Source: Halobacillus aidingensis | GTDB taxonomy: Bacteria > Bacillota > Bacilli > Bacillales > Halobacillaceae | Reading direction: 5' to 3' | Length of the DNA: 64,000 nucleotides | NCBI RefSeq assembly: GCF_900104185.1 | Contig: NZ_FNIZ01000009.1 | Location: 84,357 to 148,356 of the forward strand | Part shown: piece by piece, positions 26,511-34,560 of the stretch | Position numbering within the stretch: position 1 is the first letter of the stretch | Layout of the letters: the number at the start of each line of letters is the position of its first letter | The notes under the pieces: model-generated | Database searches by the model: none | Told to the model about the DNA's origin: nothing | Seen by the model: the letters and a program-made list of their open reading frames with translations, nothing else | Position numbers and translations under genes: made by a program

Positions 26511-26660
26511 GAGAAAAAGAGTGCTTGGTGAGACCCCGCAGGACGTAGTCCGAAGTGGCTCAGGCGCGCTCCCGCGGAAAGCGACTCATTCCCCTCCGCC
26601 CCATCCACTTACACAAAAGGCTCGAAATCAAGCCTTCCAGAACCCTGCCATATACTTCAA
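26511..26660. repeat. Right end of a type I repeat
   Basis: Contains GGTGAGACCCCGCAGGACG, CTCCCGCGGAAAGCGA, the CCATCCACTT block and AAGGCTCGAAATCAAG, all matching the right terminal half of type I copies at 50 and 56 kb. The left terminal half is missing, replaced by the type II copy. Confidence 0.8.
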
Positions 26661-26722
26661 TAACTTCCTTATGAATAATCAATACTAACCTTAAGCAAAA
26701 TCCAAATAGAAAAATGATGTTA

Positions 26723-26751
26723 TTGCCGCAATCGCTTGAATTATCTATAAT
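26723..26751 (+). promoter_or_regulatory. Sigma-A promoter of ypjC
   Basis: TTGCCG (26723-26728) and TATAAT (26746-26751) are separated by 17 nt, 34 nt before the ypjC start. Confidence 0.75.
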
Positions 26752-26785
26752 TGAAGTCGTGTGATTAAATATTGGAGGTGTACAT

Positions 26786-27658
26786 ATGAAAATCTTCGGA
26801 CTACGCTTGAAAAATATCATATGGATCTTAATCGGATCCGCTATCTTTTCTTTCGGACTCGTCCATTTCAACATTCAAAATGAATTAGGAGAAGGCGGAT
26901 TTACTGGAATTACCTTGCTGCTCTTATACCTATTTGAATGGGATCCGGCCATTATGAATATTGTGCTCAATATTCCGGTCCTCATCATCGGATGGAAGAT
27001 ACTTGGTCGTACTACATTTTTTTATTCCTTAATCGGCATCCTTGCCGTCTCCGTTTTCATTTCAGTTTCTCAGAACTATATGATTGAATTCAACCTGGCC
27101 GATGACCTTACATTGGCTGCCCTGTTCGCAGGAGTGTTCATTGGCGTAGGGCTGGGCATTATTTTCCGGTACGGTGGGACGACAGGTGGAGTCGATATTA
27201 TCGCCCGTCTTATCAATAAGTATCTTGGCTGGAGTATGGGAAGAGCCATGTTCCTCTTTGATGCCCTTGTCATTTTTGTATCCATTATTACATATCTCGA
27301 ATACACAAGAGGTATGTACACATTGGTAGCTGTGTTTGTCGGAGCAAGAGTCATAGACTTCATCCAAGAAGGGGCATATGCCGCAAGAGGTACCACAATC
27401 ATTTCTGAGAAGAGTGAAGAAATCTCAAGGCGCGTGATGGAGGAGATGGATCGAGGCGTAACCGTGCTCGAAGGAAGAGGTTCCTTTTCTGGTTCGAAGA
27501 GGGATGTGCTTTATTGCGTAATCGGAAAAAATGAAATTGTAAGACTCAAGTCAATTATCGACCATATTGATCCTCATGCATTTGTCGCCGTTAGTCATGT
27601 ACATGATGTGATGGGCGAAGGCTTCACTCTTGATGAGAACAAAAATCCTATCTACTAA
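26786..27658 (+). CDS. ypjC: YitT-family membrane protein YpjC (DUF2179)
   Basis: The 290-residue protein has five to six membrane segments in residues 10-175 (FFSFG-type N-terminus, GEGGFTGITLLLLYLFEW, FRYGGTTGGVDIIARLIN) and a soluble C-terminal DUF2179 domain (RGVTVLEGRGSFSGSKRDVLYCVI, DPHAFVAVSHVHDVMGEGF). This is the YitT/YpjC layout. Function is unknown; members are often called permeases without proof. GGAGG is 7 nt before the ATG. It is the only plus-strand gene between 11.4 and 63.7 kb, and a repeat cluster lies upstream. Confidence 0.92.
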   Translation: MKIFGLRLKNIIWILIGSAIFSFGLVHFNIQNELGEGGFTGITLLLLYLFEWDPAIMNIVLNIPVLIIGWKILGRTTFFYSLIGILAVSVFISVSQNYMIEFNLADDLTLAALFAGVFIGVGLGIIFRYGGTTGGVDIIARLINKYLGWSMGRAMFLFDALVIFVSIITYLEYTRGMYTLVAVFVGARVIDFIQEGAYAARGTTIISEKSEEISRRVMEEMDRGVTVLEGRGSFSGSKRDVLYCVIGKNEIVRLKSIIDHIDPHAFVAVSHVHDVMGEGFTLDENKNPIY

Positions 27659-27684
27659 ATTTTTAAATGAAAAAAATCTCAATG

Positions 27685-27717
27685 AAAAAACCGATCCTAC
27701 TACAAGGATCGGTTTTT
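27685..27717. terminator. Bidirectional terminator between ypjC and the YugP-like gene
   Basis: AAAAAACCGATCCT pairs with AGGATCGGTTTTT; A and T tracts serve both converging genes. Confidence 0.93.
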
Positions 27718-27722
27718 CTTAT

Positions 27723-28397
27723 TTACTCTTCATTCATGCCAACGAACATGAATACAAAACGCAGCAATTCAGCAAGTGCAACGAGAGCACCGGCAACGTA
27801 AGTCATCGCTGCAGCGTTCAACACTTTCTTCGTTTTGCGCTCTTCATCATTACGGATGACTCCGGTTGAAACCAACTGGCTCATCGCGCGGTTTGAAGCA
27901 TCGAATTCAACAGGCAACGTGATCAATTGGAACAACACAGCAGCCGCGAAGAATACAATTCCTGCCAGAGCAAGTCCTGCCATTCCAAGTAGAAATCCAC
28001 CGATAATAAGGAAGATGGAAATGTTAGAACCGAAACTCGCAACGGGAACAAGAGCACTTCGGAAGCGTAAAAATGCGTAATCCTGTGCATCTTGAATCGC
28101 GTGACCGACTTCGTGTGCGGCAACAGCAGCTCCTGCTGTTGACCGACCATGGTAAATATCTGTTGAAAGACGGATCACTTTCGAACGAGGGTCATAATGA
28201 TCCGTTAAATGTCCACGGACTTCTTCTACAGCAACATTGTATAATCCATTGTCATCAAGAATTTTTCTAGCTACTTCTGCTCCTGACATGGCAGATGATG
28301 TTGGAACTTTTGAATATTTTTTGTAGGTGCTTTTCACCTTTGATTGCGCCCACAGTGGAATAATCAATATTAGCGCAAAGTAAATAATAAAACTCAT
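27723..28397 (-). CDS. YugP-like membrane zinc metallopeptidase
   Basis: The 224-residue protein begins with a membrane segment (MSFIIYFALILIIPL), then a zinc peptidase region with VAAHEVGHAIQDAQDYAFLR (HExxH is seen as HEVGH, about 91-95), followed by two membrane segments around 118-160 and one near 200. DHYDPRSKVIRLSTDIY is typical of the YugP family. Substrates are unknown. In B. subtilis yugP lies elsewhere, so its position between ypjC and ypjB is specific to this lineage. Confidence 0.93.
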   Translation of the reverse strand: MSFIIYFALILIIPLWAQSKVKSTYKKYSKVPTSSAMSGAEVARKILDDNGLYNVAVEEVRGHLTDHYDPRSKVIRLSTDIYHGRSTAGAAVAAHEVGHAIQDAQDYAFLRFRSALVPVASFGSNISIFLIIGGFLLGMAGLALAGIVFFAAAVLFQLITLPVEFDASNRAMSQLVSTGVIRNDEERKTKKVLNAAAMTYVAGALVALAELLRFVFMFVGMNEE

Positions 28398-28460
28398 CTT
28401 TCATTCCTCCATCTTGGATGTGAGTATATAGGTCAATTTTAGTCAAAAATGCATGAAAAA

Positions 28461-29162
28461 TCAACTATGACCACTCTTCATTCTGTGTCTATTTTTCGAA
28501 CTTTCTCTATAATTGATCGCGCCAACATAAAGCAATGTAACTAATATCGCGCCACCTATAAAAATGGCTGTCGATAAGAAAGCATTCCAGTCTTGCTGGG
28601 ACTTTCCTTTGACGAGCTCTGTAATTTTTTCACTGAACTTTTCCCGACCAGTAATAGAATCAATAACCGATAATTCATGCAGCGCTTGATTGGCTTCTTT
28701 CATTTTTGCCCCGTCTACATAATTCATAACAACAGGACGTATCATGTTCCACTCCTCTTCGATATCTTCAAGAGGAACAGAAGAAACAGAACGGTCTGAA
28801 AAATGCTCCAGCTTTTCTGCTATGACGGGATAGGGATTTTCGGACGAAGTAACTTCGAGAAAAGTAAGGAGCCCCTCCTCCCACTTGGTTTCTTCAAGCT
28901 CATCTGTTGAACTATAGAGGTCGAGGTGTGTCCATGTTTCTTTATGGTGATCCGGCAGGGTTTGGACATATTGTTCCATTTCCGCATATTTACTATTCCA
29001 AAGCCGCTCAGCAAGGTCAAATTTTTCATCAGCAGCTAACCGGCGGTATTGTGATGCAAAAGTTTCCCAATCAGAAGGTCCCTCCGACCATGAATGTAAA
29101 AGGCCCGATGGTACGAGTGTGAAAATAAGGGAACAAATGAACAATAACACGGCACGTCCCAT
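28461..29162 (-). CDS. ypjB: Sporulation-associated membrane protein YpjB
   Basis: The 233-residue protein has an N-terminal signal or anchor (VLLFICSLIFTLVPSG), a Glu and Trp-rich extracellular helical domain of about 160 residues, and a C-terminal membrane segment (FLSTAIFIGGAILVTLLYVGAI, about 197-218) with a basic tail. This fits B. subtilis YpjB, a sigma-E regulon member of unknown function. It follows ypjA in the operon order. Confidence 0.88.
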   Translation of the reverse strand: MGRAVLLFICSLIFTLVPSGLLHSWSEGPSDWETFASQYRRLAADEKFDLAERLWNSKYAEMEQYVQTLPDHHKETWTHLDLYSSTDELEETKWEEGLLTFLEVTSSENPYPVIAEKLEHFSDRSVSSVPLEDIEEEWNMIRPVVMNYVDGAKMKEANQALHELSVIDSITGREKFSEKITELVKGKSQQDWNAFLSTAIFIGGAILVTLLYVGAINYRESSKNRHRMKSGHS

Positions 29163-29216
29163 TTCACTTCTCCCCTCTCACAAGTATTATTTCATTTTAT
29201 GAGAAGGAAAGGAAAT

Positions 29217-29801
29217 TTAGACTGGGTATTTTCTTTTTACAGATAAGACGTAGGCACAAAGAATACATCCGATACTAAGCCAAAATGTAAAATATCCGAT
29301 TTCGTCCATATACTCTACAATAGCTGGATACACAGGCATTTGACCGAATACATAATCAATCACATCATTGTGAAGCGTCCATACGGCAGCAACGGCAATA
29401 TGCCTCATTTCTATTTTATAAAAAGGAGCATACAGAAGCCCTTGAACAGCCATAGCTCCATGTGAAAAAATTAACATATAACCGGTCCATGGAAGCGATC
29501 CATATTCTAATAAAGTCAAACCGTTCATAACGACTGCCCATACTCCATATTTTAAAAGGGTAATGATGGCAAGTGCTTCTATGTAGGGAACATTTTTTCC
29601 AAAAATATAAAACCCCAGGAATATAGTAAAGAACAAACTGGCTGTCGGGCTATCAGGAACGAACAGCAGAAATATAGGTTCGGTCACAGAAAGCTGAGGT
29701 TCATACCATATGTATCCGTAAATGGTTCCAAATAAATTAATGAAGAAAAGCATGATTAAAAATGATCGGTTAGTCAATAGGTAGGTGATCATTTGTTTCA
29801 T
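29217..29801 (-). CDS. ypjA: YpjA membrane protein (DUF1405)
   Basis: The 194-residue protein has about five to six membrane segments, starting FLIMLFFINLFGTIYGYIWY, with WYEPQL, FLLFVPDSPTASLFF and WTLHNDVIDYVFG, which are characteristic of DUF1405. Function unknown. The ATG at 29801 lies 4 nt after GAGGT; an upstream TTG is also in frame. The order ypjB-ypjA-qcrC matches B. subtilis. Confidence 0.9.
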   Translation of the reverse strand: MKQMITYLLTNRSFLIMLFFINLFGTIYGYIWYEPQLSVTEPIFLLFVPDSPTASLFFTIFLGFYIFGKNVPYIEALAIITLLKYGVWAVVMNGLTLLEYGSLPWTGYMLIFSHGAMAVQGLLYAPFYKIEMRHIAVAAVWTLHNDVIDYVFGQMPVYPAIVEYMDEIGYFTFWLSIGCILCAYVLSVKRKYPV

Positions 29802-29824
29802 GTTACCTCGTACCTCCAATACAA

Positions 29825-29857
29825 ATGTAGCCGCGCTTTTGAAAAGCGCGGCTACAT
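29825..29857 (-). terminator. Terminator after qcrC
   Basis: TGTAGCCGCGCTTTT pairs with AAAAGCGCGGCTACA. The stem is very strong, but the following T run on the minus strand is short. Confidence 0.8.
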
Positions 29858-29873
29858 TGAATTAAGTATCTAA

Positions 29874-30785
29874 TTACTCTTCAGATCCAGAACCTTCTGA
29901 ATCACTGGAGCCTTCATCTGAAGATCCTTCTTCAGAACCTTCACCAGAAGAACCCTCCTCAGATCCCCCTTCGGATCCTTCACCGGAAGATTCTCCGCCT
30001 TCACCACCAGCTTCACCGCCGCCAGCTTGAACGACGAATTCAGCAAGTTGCTGAAGCTCTTCATCGCTTCCGCCAAAAATACCTGAAGGCATCTCACCGA
30101 CACCGTTTACAGCAATATCTTTGACTTGGTCCACAGTCAATTCAGCATCAATCAAGGATGGATAGTTTCCTTGTCCTTGCAGAGCATCCCCGTGACAGCT
30201 CAAGCAGTTCGCTTCATAAACTGCATATCCAGGATGTTCTTTATCGATCGTTGATTCAACCGCTTCCACGTTGACTCCGTACTTTTCCGCACGCATTTCA
30301 TAATCAGCATGAGAAACAGACTCATAAGTCAACCAGAATGTTGCGATAAAGCCTAAAAGCATCAATCCGACAGCAATCGGACGCTTATGAGGGCGACGTT
30401 CTGGCCCGCGATCCAGGAATGGAGCCAGCAGCAAAGCACCGAAGGCTAGGCCTGGCATAACGATGGCACCGAGAACGATGTAATCTCCACCTGCGAATTG
30501 ATATTTTAGAAATTGATACAAGAATAAGAAATACCAGTCCGGCAATGGAATATAACCTGCGTTGTTCGGATCCGCCTGTTGCTCAAGTGGTGATGGGTGA
30601 GCAGCAGTCAGAATAAGAAATCCAATCAAGAAGACAGATCCTACGAGCCACTCCTTCAACAAGAAGTTAGGCCAGAAGGCTTCTGTACGGCCTGGGTATT
30701 CCGAATAGTCTTTTGGTAAGTTGGCTTTTCGTTCAGCCGTGATTCGTGAATCACCGACGAACTTCATCCCTTTTCCCCTATGCAC
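29874..30785 (-). CDS. qcrC: Menaquinol:cytochrome c reductase subunit QcrC (cytochrome b/c)
   Basis: QcrC fuses subunit IV of the b6f-type complex with a cytochrome c domain. The 303-residue protein has MHRGKGMKFVGDSRI, three membrane segments (about 48-65, 105-125, 138-155), PLPDWYFLFLYQ near the quinol site, and the c-heme motif CLSCH around residue 195 with a Met ligand in GEMPSGIFG. The last 45 residues or so are a Gly, Ser and Glu tail. B. subtilis QcrC stops at about 255 residues and lacks it. Confidence 0.97.
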   Translation of the reverse strand: MHRGKGMKFVGDSRITAERKANLPKDYSEYPGRTEAFWPNFLLKEWLVGSVFLIGFLILTAAHPSPLEQQADPNNAGYIPLPDWYFLFLYQFLKYQFAGGDYIVLGAIVMPGLAFGALLLAPFLDRGPERRPHKRPIAVGLMLLGFIATFWLTYESVSHADYEMRAEKYGVNVEAVESTIDKEHPGYAVYEANCLSCHGDALQGQGNYPSLIDAELTVDQVKDIAVNGVGEMPSGIFGGSDEELQQLAEFVVQAGGGEAGGEGGESSGEGSEGGSEEGSSGEGSEEGSSDEGSSDSEGSGSEE

Positions 30786-30813
30786 AGCTTTCCCTCCTTT
30801 TTAACGATACATT

Positions 30814-31488
30814 TTATAGTGGTCCGGAAATTCCTTGTTTACGGATTAAAATGAAGTGGAACGCCATCAATCCGAAAAGTGCAGCCGGCAAGAAGAATAC
30901 GTGAATAGCAAAGAAACGTGTAAGCGTTTGTGCACCAACGATCGATGGATCTCCGGCTAGTAACGTCCGAATTTGGTCACCGATAAATGGTGTTGCTGCA
31001 GCGATTTCAAGACCGACCTGAGTCGCAAAGTAAGCCTTGTTATCCCATGGTAGCAGGTATCCTGTGAAGCCAAGTCCCAACATGACGAAGAACAAGAGTA
31101 CACCAATGACCCAGTTCAACTCACGAGGCTTTTTGTAAGCTCCCTGGAAGAATACCCGTAGCGTATGTAAGAATAACATGACGATGACGAGACTCGCTCC
31201 CCAGTGGTGCATACCACGGACGATTTGACCGTAAGCAACCTCTCGTTGCAAGTAATAAACAGATTTCCAAGCGTTTTCAATGTCCGGCACATAATACATG
31301 GTCAGGAACATCCCTGACAAGATTTGAATGACCGTTACAAAGAAAGTCAATCCACCAAAACAGTACACAAATGCTGAAAAATGGTGTGCTGGGTTTACGT
31401 GTTCAGGAACCTCGTGATCAGCGATATCACGCCAAAGCGGGGTGATATCTACACGCTCGTCCACCCAGTCGTAAATTTTCTGTAGCAT
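30814..31488 (-). CDS. qcrB: Cytochrome b6 subunit QcrB
   Basis: QcrB is the cytochrome b6 part of the menaquinol oxidising complex. The 224-residue protein has four membrane helices with the heme-ligating His pairs (HHWGASLVIVMLFLHTLRVFF and FFAIHVFFLPAALFGLMAFH) and the LPWDNKAYFATQVG motif. Length equals the B. subtilis protein. It lies 3 nt after qcrA and 28 nt before qcrC. Confidence 0.98.
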   Translation of the reverse strand: MLQKIYDWVDERVDITPLWRDIADHEVPEHVNPAHHFSAFVYCFGGLTFFVTVIQILSGMFLTMYYVPDIENAWKSVYYLQREVAYGQIVRGMHHWGASLVIVMLFLHTLRVFFQGAYKKPRELNWVIGVLLFFVMLGLGFTGYLLPWDNKAYFATQVGLEIAAATPFIGDQIRTLLAGDPSIVGAQTLTRFFAIHVFFLPAALFGLMAFHFILIRKQGISGPL

Positions 31489-31491
31489 GTA

Positions 31492-32001
31492 TTATACCCC
31501 CCCTCCTGAATCTTTCGTTTCACCTAGGTAAAGCATACCTTCTTCAACTTTAAACTCGAATCGTGGCAGTGGTGCCGTCGGTGGAGTTCCTGGCACGTTG
31601 GTTCCGTCTTTCGTATAACGGCCAGCGTGACAAGGACAGAAGAATTGGTTCGGGTACTCCTCGTTGGAAGCCCAGTCGACCGTACATCCCAAATGAGTAC
31701 AAATTGGTGATAGTGCTACAATTTCATCATTCTCGTTTCTGTACACCCATGCCGTTTTCTGAACTTCTGATTCATACCAAGCATCCACTTGATCGATCGT
31801 CCACTCAAAACGCTGCGGTTCATTCGTAAGTTCATCAACGGAAGCTACGGAGACGAAATCTCCACCTTCTTTCGTTTTCAATACTGGATCGATTGCAAAA
31901 CGAACCATCGGTGCAAGCATTCCGGCTGCCATGAAACCGCCTACACCAGTAAGTGTGTAGTTGAGAAATTGGCGTCGGGATACTCGTTTTTTATCGCTCA
32001 T
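31492..32001 (-). CDS. qcrA: Rieske iron-sulfur subunit QcrA
   Basis: The 169-residue protein has a twin-arginine signal-anchor (KRVSRRQFLNYTLTGVGGFMAAG) and the Rieske cluster motifs CTHLGC and CPCHAGRY, which hold a 2Fe-2S centre on the outer face. The ATG at 32001 follows GGGGG by 7 nt; an upstream in-frame extension is not conserved. It begins the qcrABC operon. Confidence 0.97.
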   Translation of the reverse strand: MSDKKRVSRRQFLNYTLTGVGGFMAAGMLAPMVRFAIDPVLKTKEGGDFVSVASVDELTNEPQRFEWTIDQVDAWYESEVQKTAWVYRNENDEIVALSPICTHLGCTVDWASNEEYPNQFFCPCHAGRYTKDGTNVPGTPPTAPLPRFEFKVEEGMLYLGETKDSGGGV

Positions 32002-32020
32002 TCTTTTCCCCCCTCTATGC

Positions 32021-32049
32021 TGTAATCCATGCGACATGGATTGATTACA
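32021..32049. promoter_or_regulatory. Inverted repeat upstream of qcrA
   Basis: AATCCATG and CATGGATT (32024-32031 and 32035-32042) are a perfect 8-bp inverted repeat with a 3-nt centre, flanked by TGTAATC and GATTACA. It lies about 25 nt upstream of the qcrA start, in the leader or promoter. It could be an operator or an mRNA hairpin. Confidence 0.45.
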
Positions 32050-32134
32050 CACAGTTTACTAGGACATTACCATGATAGCGCAATCTTAAGGCGCGGTCAA
32101 TAAATTATCAAACCTTGTCGGAACTTTTATCCAG

Positions 32135-32590
32135 TTACCAATAGGCCTGGATCAAATCACTGATCTGATGGGCTTGCTCCCGAACGAACGACTGTGTTTC
32201 TGTAGACTGAATATCGCCAGAACCCATGCCAGGCACCCATAGGACGTGTCCTTCAAGTTCTCCTTCGTATTTTTTCCATTTACTGTCGAAAGTAAAAAGA
32301 AAAACGTGATGGAAAGGTTGCTCTTTGAACTTATGAATCCAACGATTGATCCTCTCTTTTTCGTCAGCTTGTGATCCTTCAAGATAGTAATAATCAGGCG
32401 CTAGGAAGATCCTCCCCTTGTATTCTTTTTCGATCAGGTTCGTAAACACTTGGTTCAACTCCCGCTGGAAGGCTTGCTTTACCATGTGTTGGTCGTTCCC
32501 CGGATCAAATGGAATCAAGGGAATGATTACGGTATCAATATACTGTTTTTCAGGTATGTATTGCGTAGTATCTGCTTTTGTCCATCTCAT
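32135..32590 (-). CDS. ypiF: YpiF family protein (DUF2487)
   Basis: The 151-residue protein starts MRWTKADTTQYIPEKQYIDT and contains PLIPFDPGND and HVLWVPGMGSGD, as in the DUF2487/YpiF family. No membrane segment or catalytic motif is obvious. It lies between ypiB and qcrA in this order in B. subtilis. Function unknown. Confidence 0.9.
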   Translation of the reverse strand: MRWTKADTTQYIPEKQYIDTVIIPLIPFDPGNDQHMVKQAFQRELNQVFTNLIEKEYKGRIFLAPDYYYLEGSQADEKERINRWIHKFKEQPFHHVFLFTFDSKWKKYEGELEGHVLWVPGMGSGDIQSTETQSFVREQAHQISDLIQAYW

Positions 32591-32651
32591 AATTCATTTC
32601 ATCCTTTATCTATGTATCATTTTCTTTTTATTTTACTATATTTAAACAAAA

Positions 32652-32692
32652 ATGAAAGCCGGGACCTCTTCATTTGAAGGTTCCGGCTTTCA
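32652..32692 (-). terminator. Terminator after ypiB
   Basis: ATGAAAGCCGG pairs with CCGGCTTTCAT around an inner ACCT/AGGT stem, with TTTTTG following on the minus strand. Confidence 0.9.
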
Positions 32693-32696
32693 TATC

Positions 32697-33257
32697 TCAT
32701 AAAAATGCATTCAAATCCTGCTTGACTTTCTCAAGCTTTCCGCATAATGCTTTAAATTCGTCTCGCTCCCCATTGATCAGAGCTTCGTCGATTCGATCTT
32801 CTATGCTTTTCTGCCTATGTTGTAAAAGACTGACAGACAACAGGCGTTCCGCTTCATTTTTATCTCTGTCATTTAAGTAGTAGTCTTTTGGAAGGTAAGG
32901 GTTTTCCTCTAGTACGAGAGCATATTTCGAGCATTGCTGTGCATTCTCAAAGTTCATTTGAATATAGACAGGTTCTCCTTGATTCATCCTTAAATCATGA
33001 AACGACTTCTCGGCGTCATTCGTCATAACCTGGCCTTTATAAAAACGGAAAGGTGGGTCAGAAACACCCTGGGCACTGATTTCCATGCCACGCGGACAAA
33101 ACTTCACTTCCTGAACAAAATGGACACTAGACAAAAGAGATTCATGGTTCATTAAATAATTCAGAATCCAAACACTCTCTCGCTTTTTCAACTGAAAGTG
33201 ATTCAAAAACCAGCGGACAAAGTCTTTTTTCTCATCCACAGAGATTGGTGTTTGCAT
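32697..33257 (-). CDS. ypiB: YpiB family protein with IDEAL domain (UPF0302)
   Basis: The 186-residue protein has the UPF0302 N-terminal domain (VDEKKDFVRWFLNHFQLKKRE, ILNYLMNHE) and a C-terminal IDEAL domain (RIDEALINGERDEFKALCGKL, about 156-176), a short helix seen in regulators such as ComK partners. It probably mediates protein contacts. Its place between ypiA and ypiF is conserved. Exact function unknown. Confidence 0.92.
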   Translation of the reverse strand: MQTPISVDEKKDFVRWFLNHFQLKKRESVWILNYLMNHESLLSSVHFVQEVKFCPRGMEISAQGVSDPPFRFYKGQVMTNDAEKSFHDLRMNQGEPVYIQMNFENAQQCSKYALVLEENPYLPKDYYLNDRDKNEAERLLSVSLLQHRQKSIEDRIDEALINGERDEFKALCGKLEKVKQDLNAFL

Positions 33258-33289
33258 ATGGGCGCCCCTCCTGCGCTTTATTAATCAGC

Positions 33290-34543
33290 TCATTGTTCTT
33301 TCAGCCGCTCTACGAAGTCCTCAATTTCTGTATCTGTAGGGTCGATCGCCAGGTATTCTTCAAAAATCTGTCGTGCTTCAGACATCCTTCCTTCTTCTAC
33401 AAGGAAATAACCGTAAGATTTCAAGAAGTCTGTGTCTTCCTTCAAGGAAGGATACGCTTGTTGATACTGTTCATAAGCCTCCTTGAATCTCTCTTCCTCT
33501 TCATAAGCCTGAGCGAGTTCCCACAGGTAATTCGGATCTTCCTCTCCCATCGAGATCAACTCGTTGATCAAATCGATGATCTTATCATTCATATCATCAG
33601 CTTTATAATTTTCAATCAGGAAAAGAATGGCTTCTTTATATCCAGGATCCAAAGCAACCGCTTCTCTCATCCACTCGTAACCTTCTTCTTTATTTCCCTG
33701 TCTATGAGATAACGTACCGGCAAGATGATAGAGTTCCTTGTTGAATTCATCTTTTGCGAGTCCTTGTTTAGCCATATCCAATGCTTCCTTCGGCATACCT
33801 TCTGAATCATAAGCTTGAGCCAAGTGAGGATAAACCGATTGGAAGTAAGGGTCCTTTTCAATCAACTCTTCCCAAACGTGGATGGCAATGTCATTACGAT
33901 TTGCCTGGTAAGCTACGAAACCATAGCGAAACATGACATCAGGATTATCTTCTTCGACTTTTTGGAAATACTCAAGTGCTTGTTCAAATTCTCCATTAGC
34001 TGCATAAGCCTCGGCCAGTCTTGTTGCAACTTCAATATCACCAATGACCGGCTGATGGTGCATGGCATTTTCATAATAAGGGATACTCTTCGAATATTCC
34101 CCATTGGAGAATGCGAGCTCTCCTAAAGCAAAATCAATGATGGCTGAATTCGGCTCCACTTGTTTAGCCATTAGTAACTTCTGTTCAGCTACTTCATAAA
34201 GCCCTTGAGCCTGATAAAGATCCGCAAGCTGCACGAGCGCTTGCAAGTAGTCTTCATCTTCCGGCCCAAATTGGTCCAGCAGTTCAATCGCTTCGTCATC
34301 TTCATCAAGGTCAATGTGGATCTCTGCCATCATGACTTTCAGTTCTTGTTCTTTAGGATAGCGTTGTATCAGTTCGTGCAACACCATCTTAGCTTCTTCG
34401 AGCATCCCCCATTGCATGTATAGTTCAGCAATCGTGAACCTCTCTTCTTCATCTGCTTCTGGCAAATATTGTGTTAGAGTTTTTATCGCATCTTCCGTCT
34501 TGTGGGCTTCCATTTGACGGATGGCTTTTTGAATTTCCTCCAT
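33290..34543 (-). CDS. ypiA: TPR-repeat protein YpiA
   Basis: The 417-residue protein consists of about ten tetratricopeptide repeats from residue 3 to the end, with canonical positions such as AELYMQWGMLEEAKMVLHEL and LADLYQAQGLYEVAEQKLLM. It is very acidic (many DE pairs). YpiA of B. subtilis has the same place next to aroE and has been linked to multiprotein assemblies. TPRs show a scaffold role; partners are unknown. Confidence 0.93.
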   Translation of the reverse strand: MEEIQKAIRQMEAHKTEDAIKTLTQYLPEADEEERFTIAELYMQWGMLEEAKMVLHELIQRYPKEQELKVMMAEIHIDLDEDDEAIELLDQFGPEDEDYLQALVQLADLYQAQGLYEVAEQKLLMAKQVEPNSAIIDFALGELAFSNGEYSKSIPYYENAMHHQPVIGDIEVATRLAEAYAANGEFEQALEYFQKVEEDNPDVMFRYGFVAYQANRNDIAIHVWEELIEKDPYFQSVYPHLAQAYDSEGMPKEALDMAKQGLAKDEFNKELYHLAGTLSHRQGNKEEGYEWMREAVALDPGYKEAILFLIENYKADDMNDKIIDLINELISMGEEDPNYLWELAQAYEEEERFKEAYEQYQQAYPSLKEDTDFLKSYGYFLVEEGRMSEARQIFEEYLAIDPTDTEIEDFVERLKEQ

Positions 34544-34560
34544 GATGACATCCTTTCCGT

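Noticed and set aside
26443..26688. An 81-codon plus-strand frame over module D, also seen at 56096-56311
   Set aside because: The frame is partly kept in both copies only because the DNA is conserved. It has Arg and Pro-rich composition, no ribosome site and no family resemblance.
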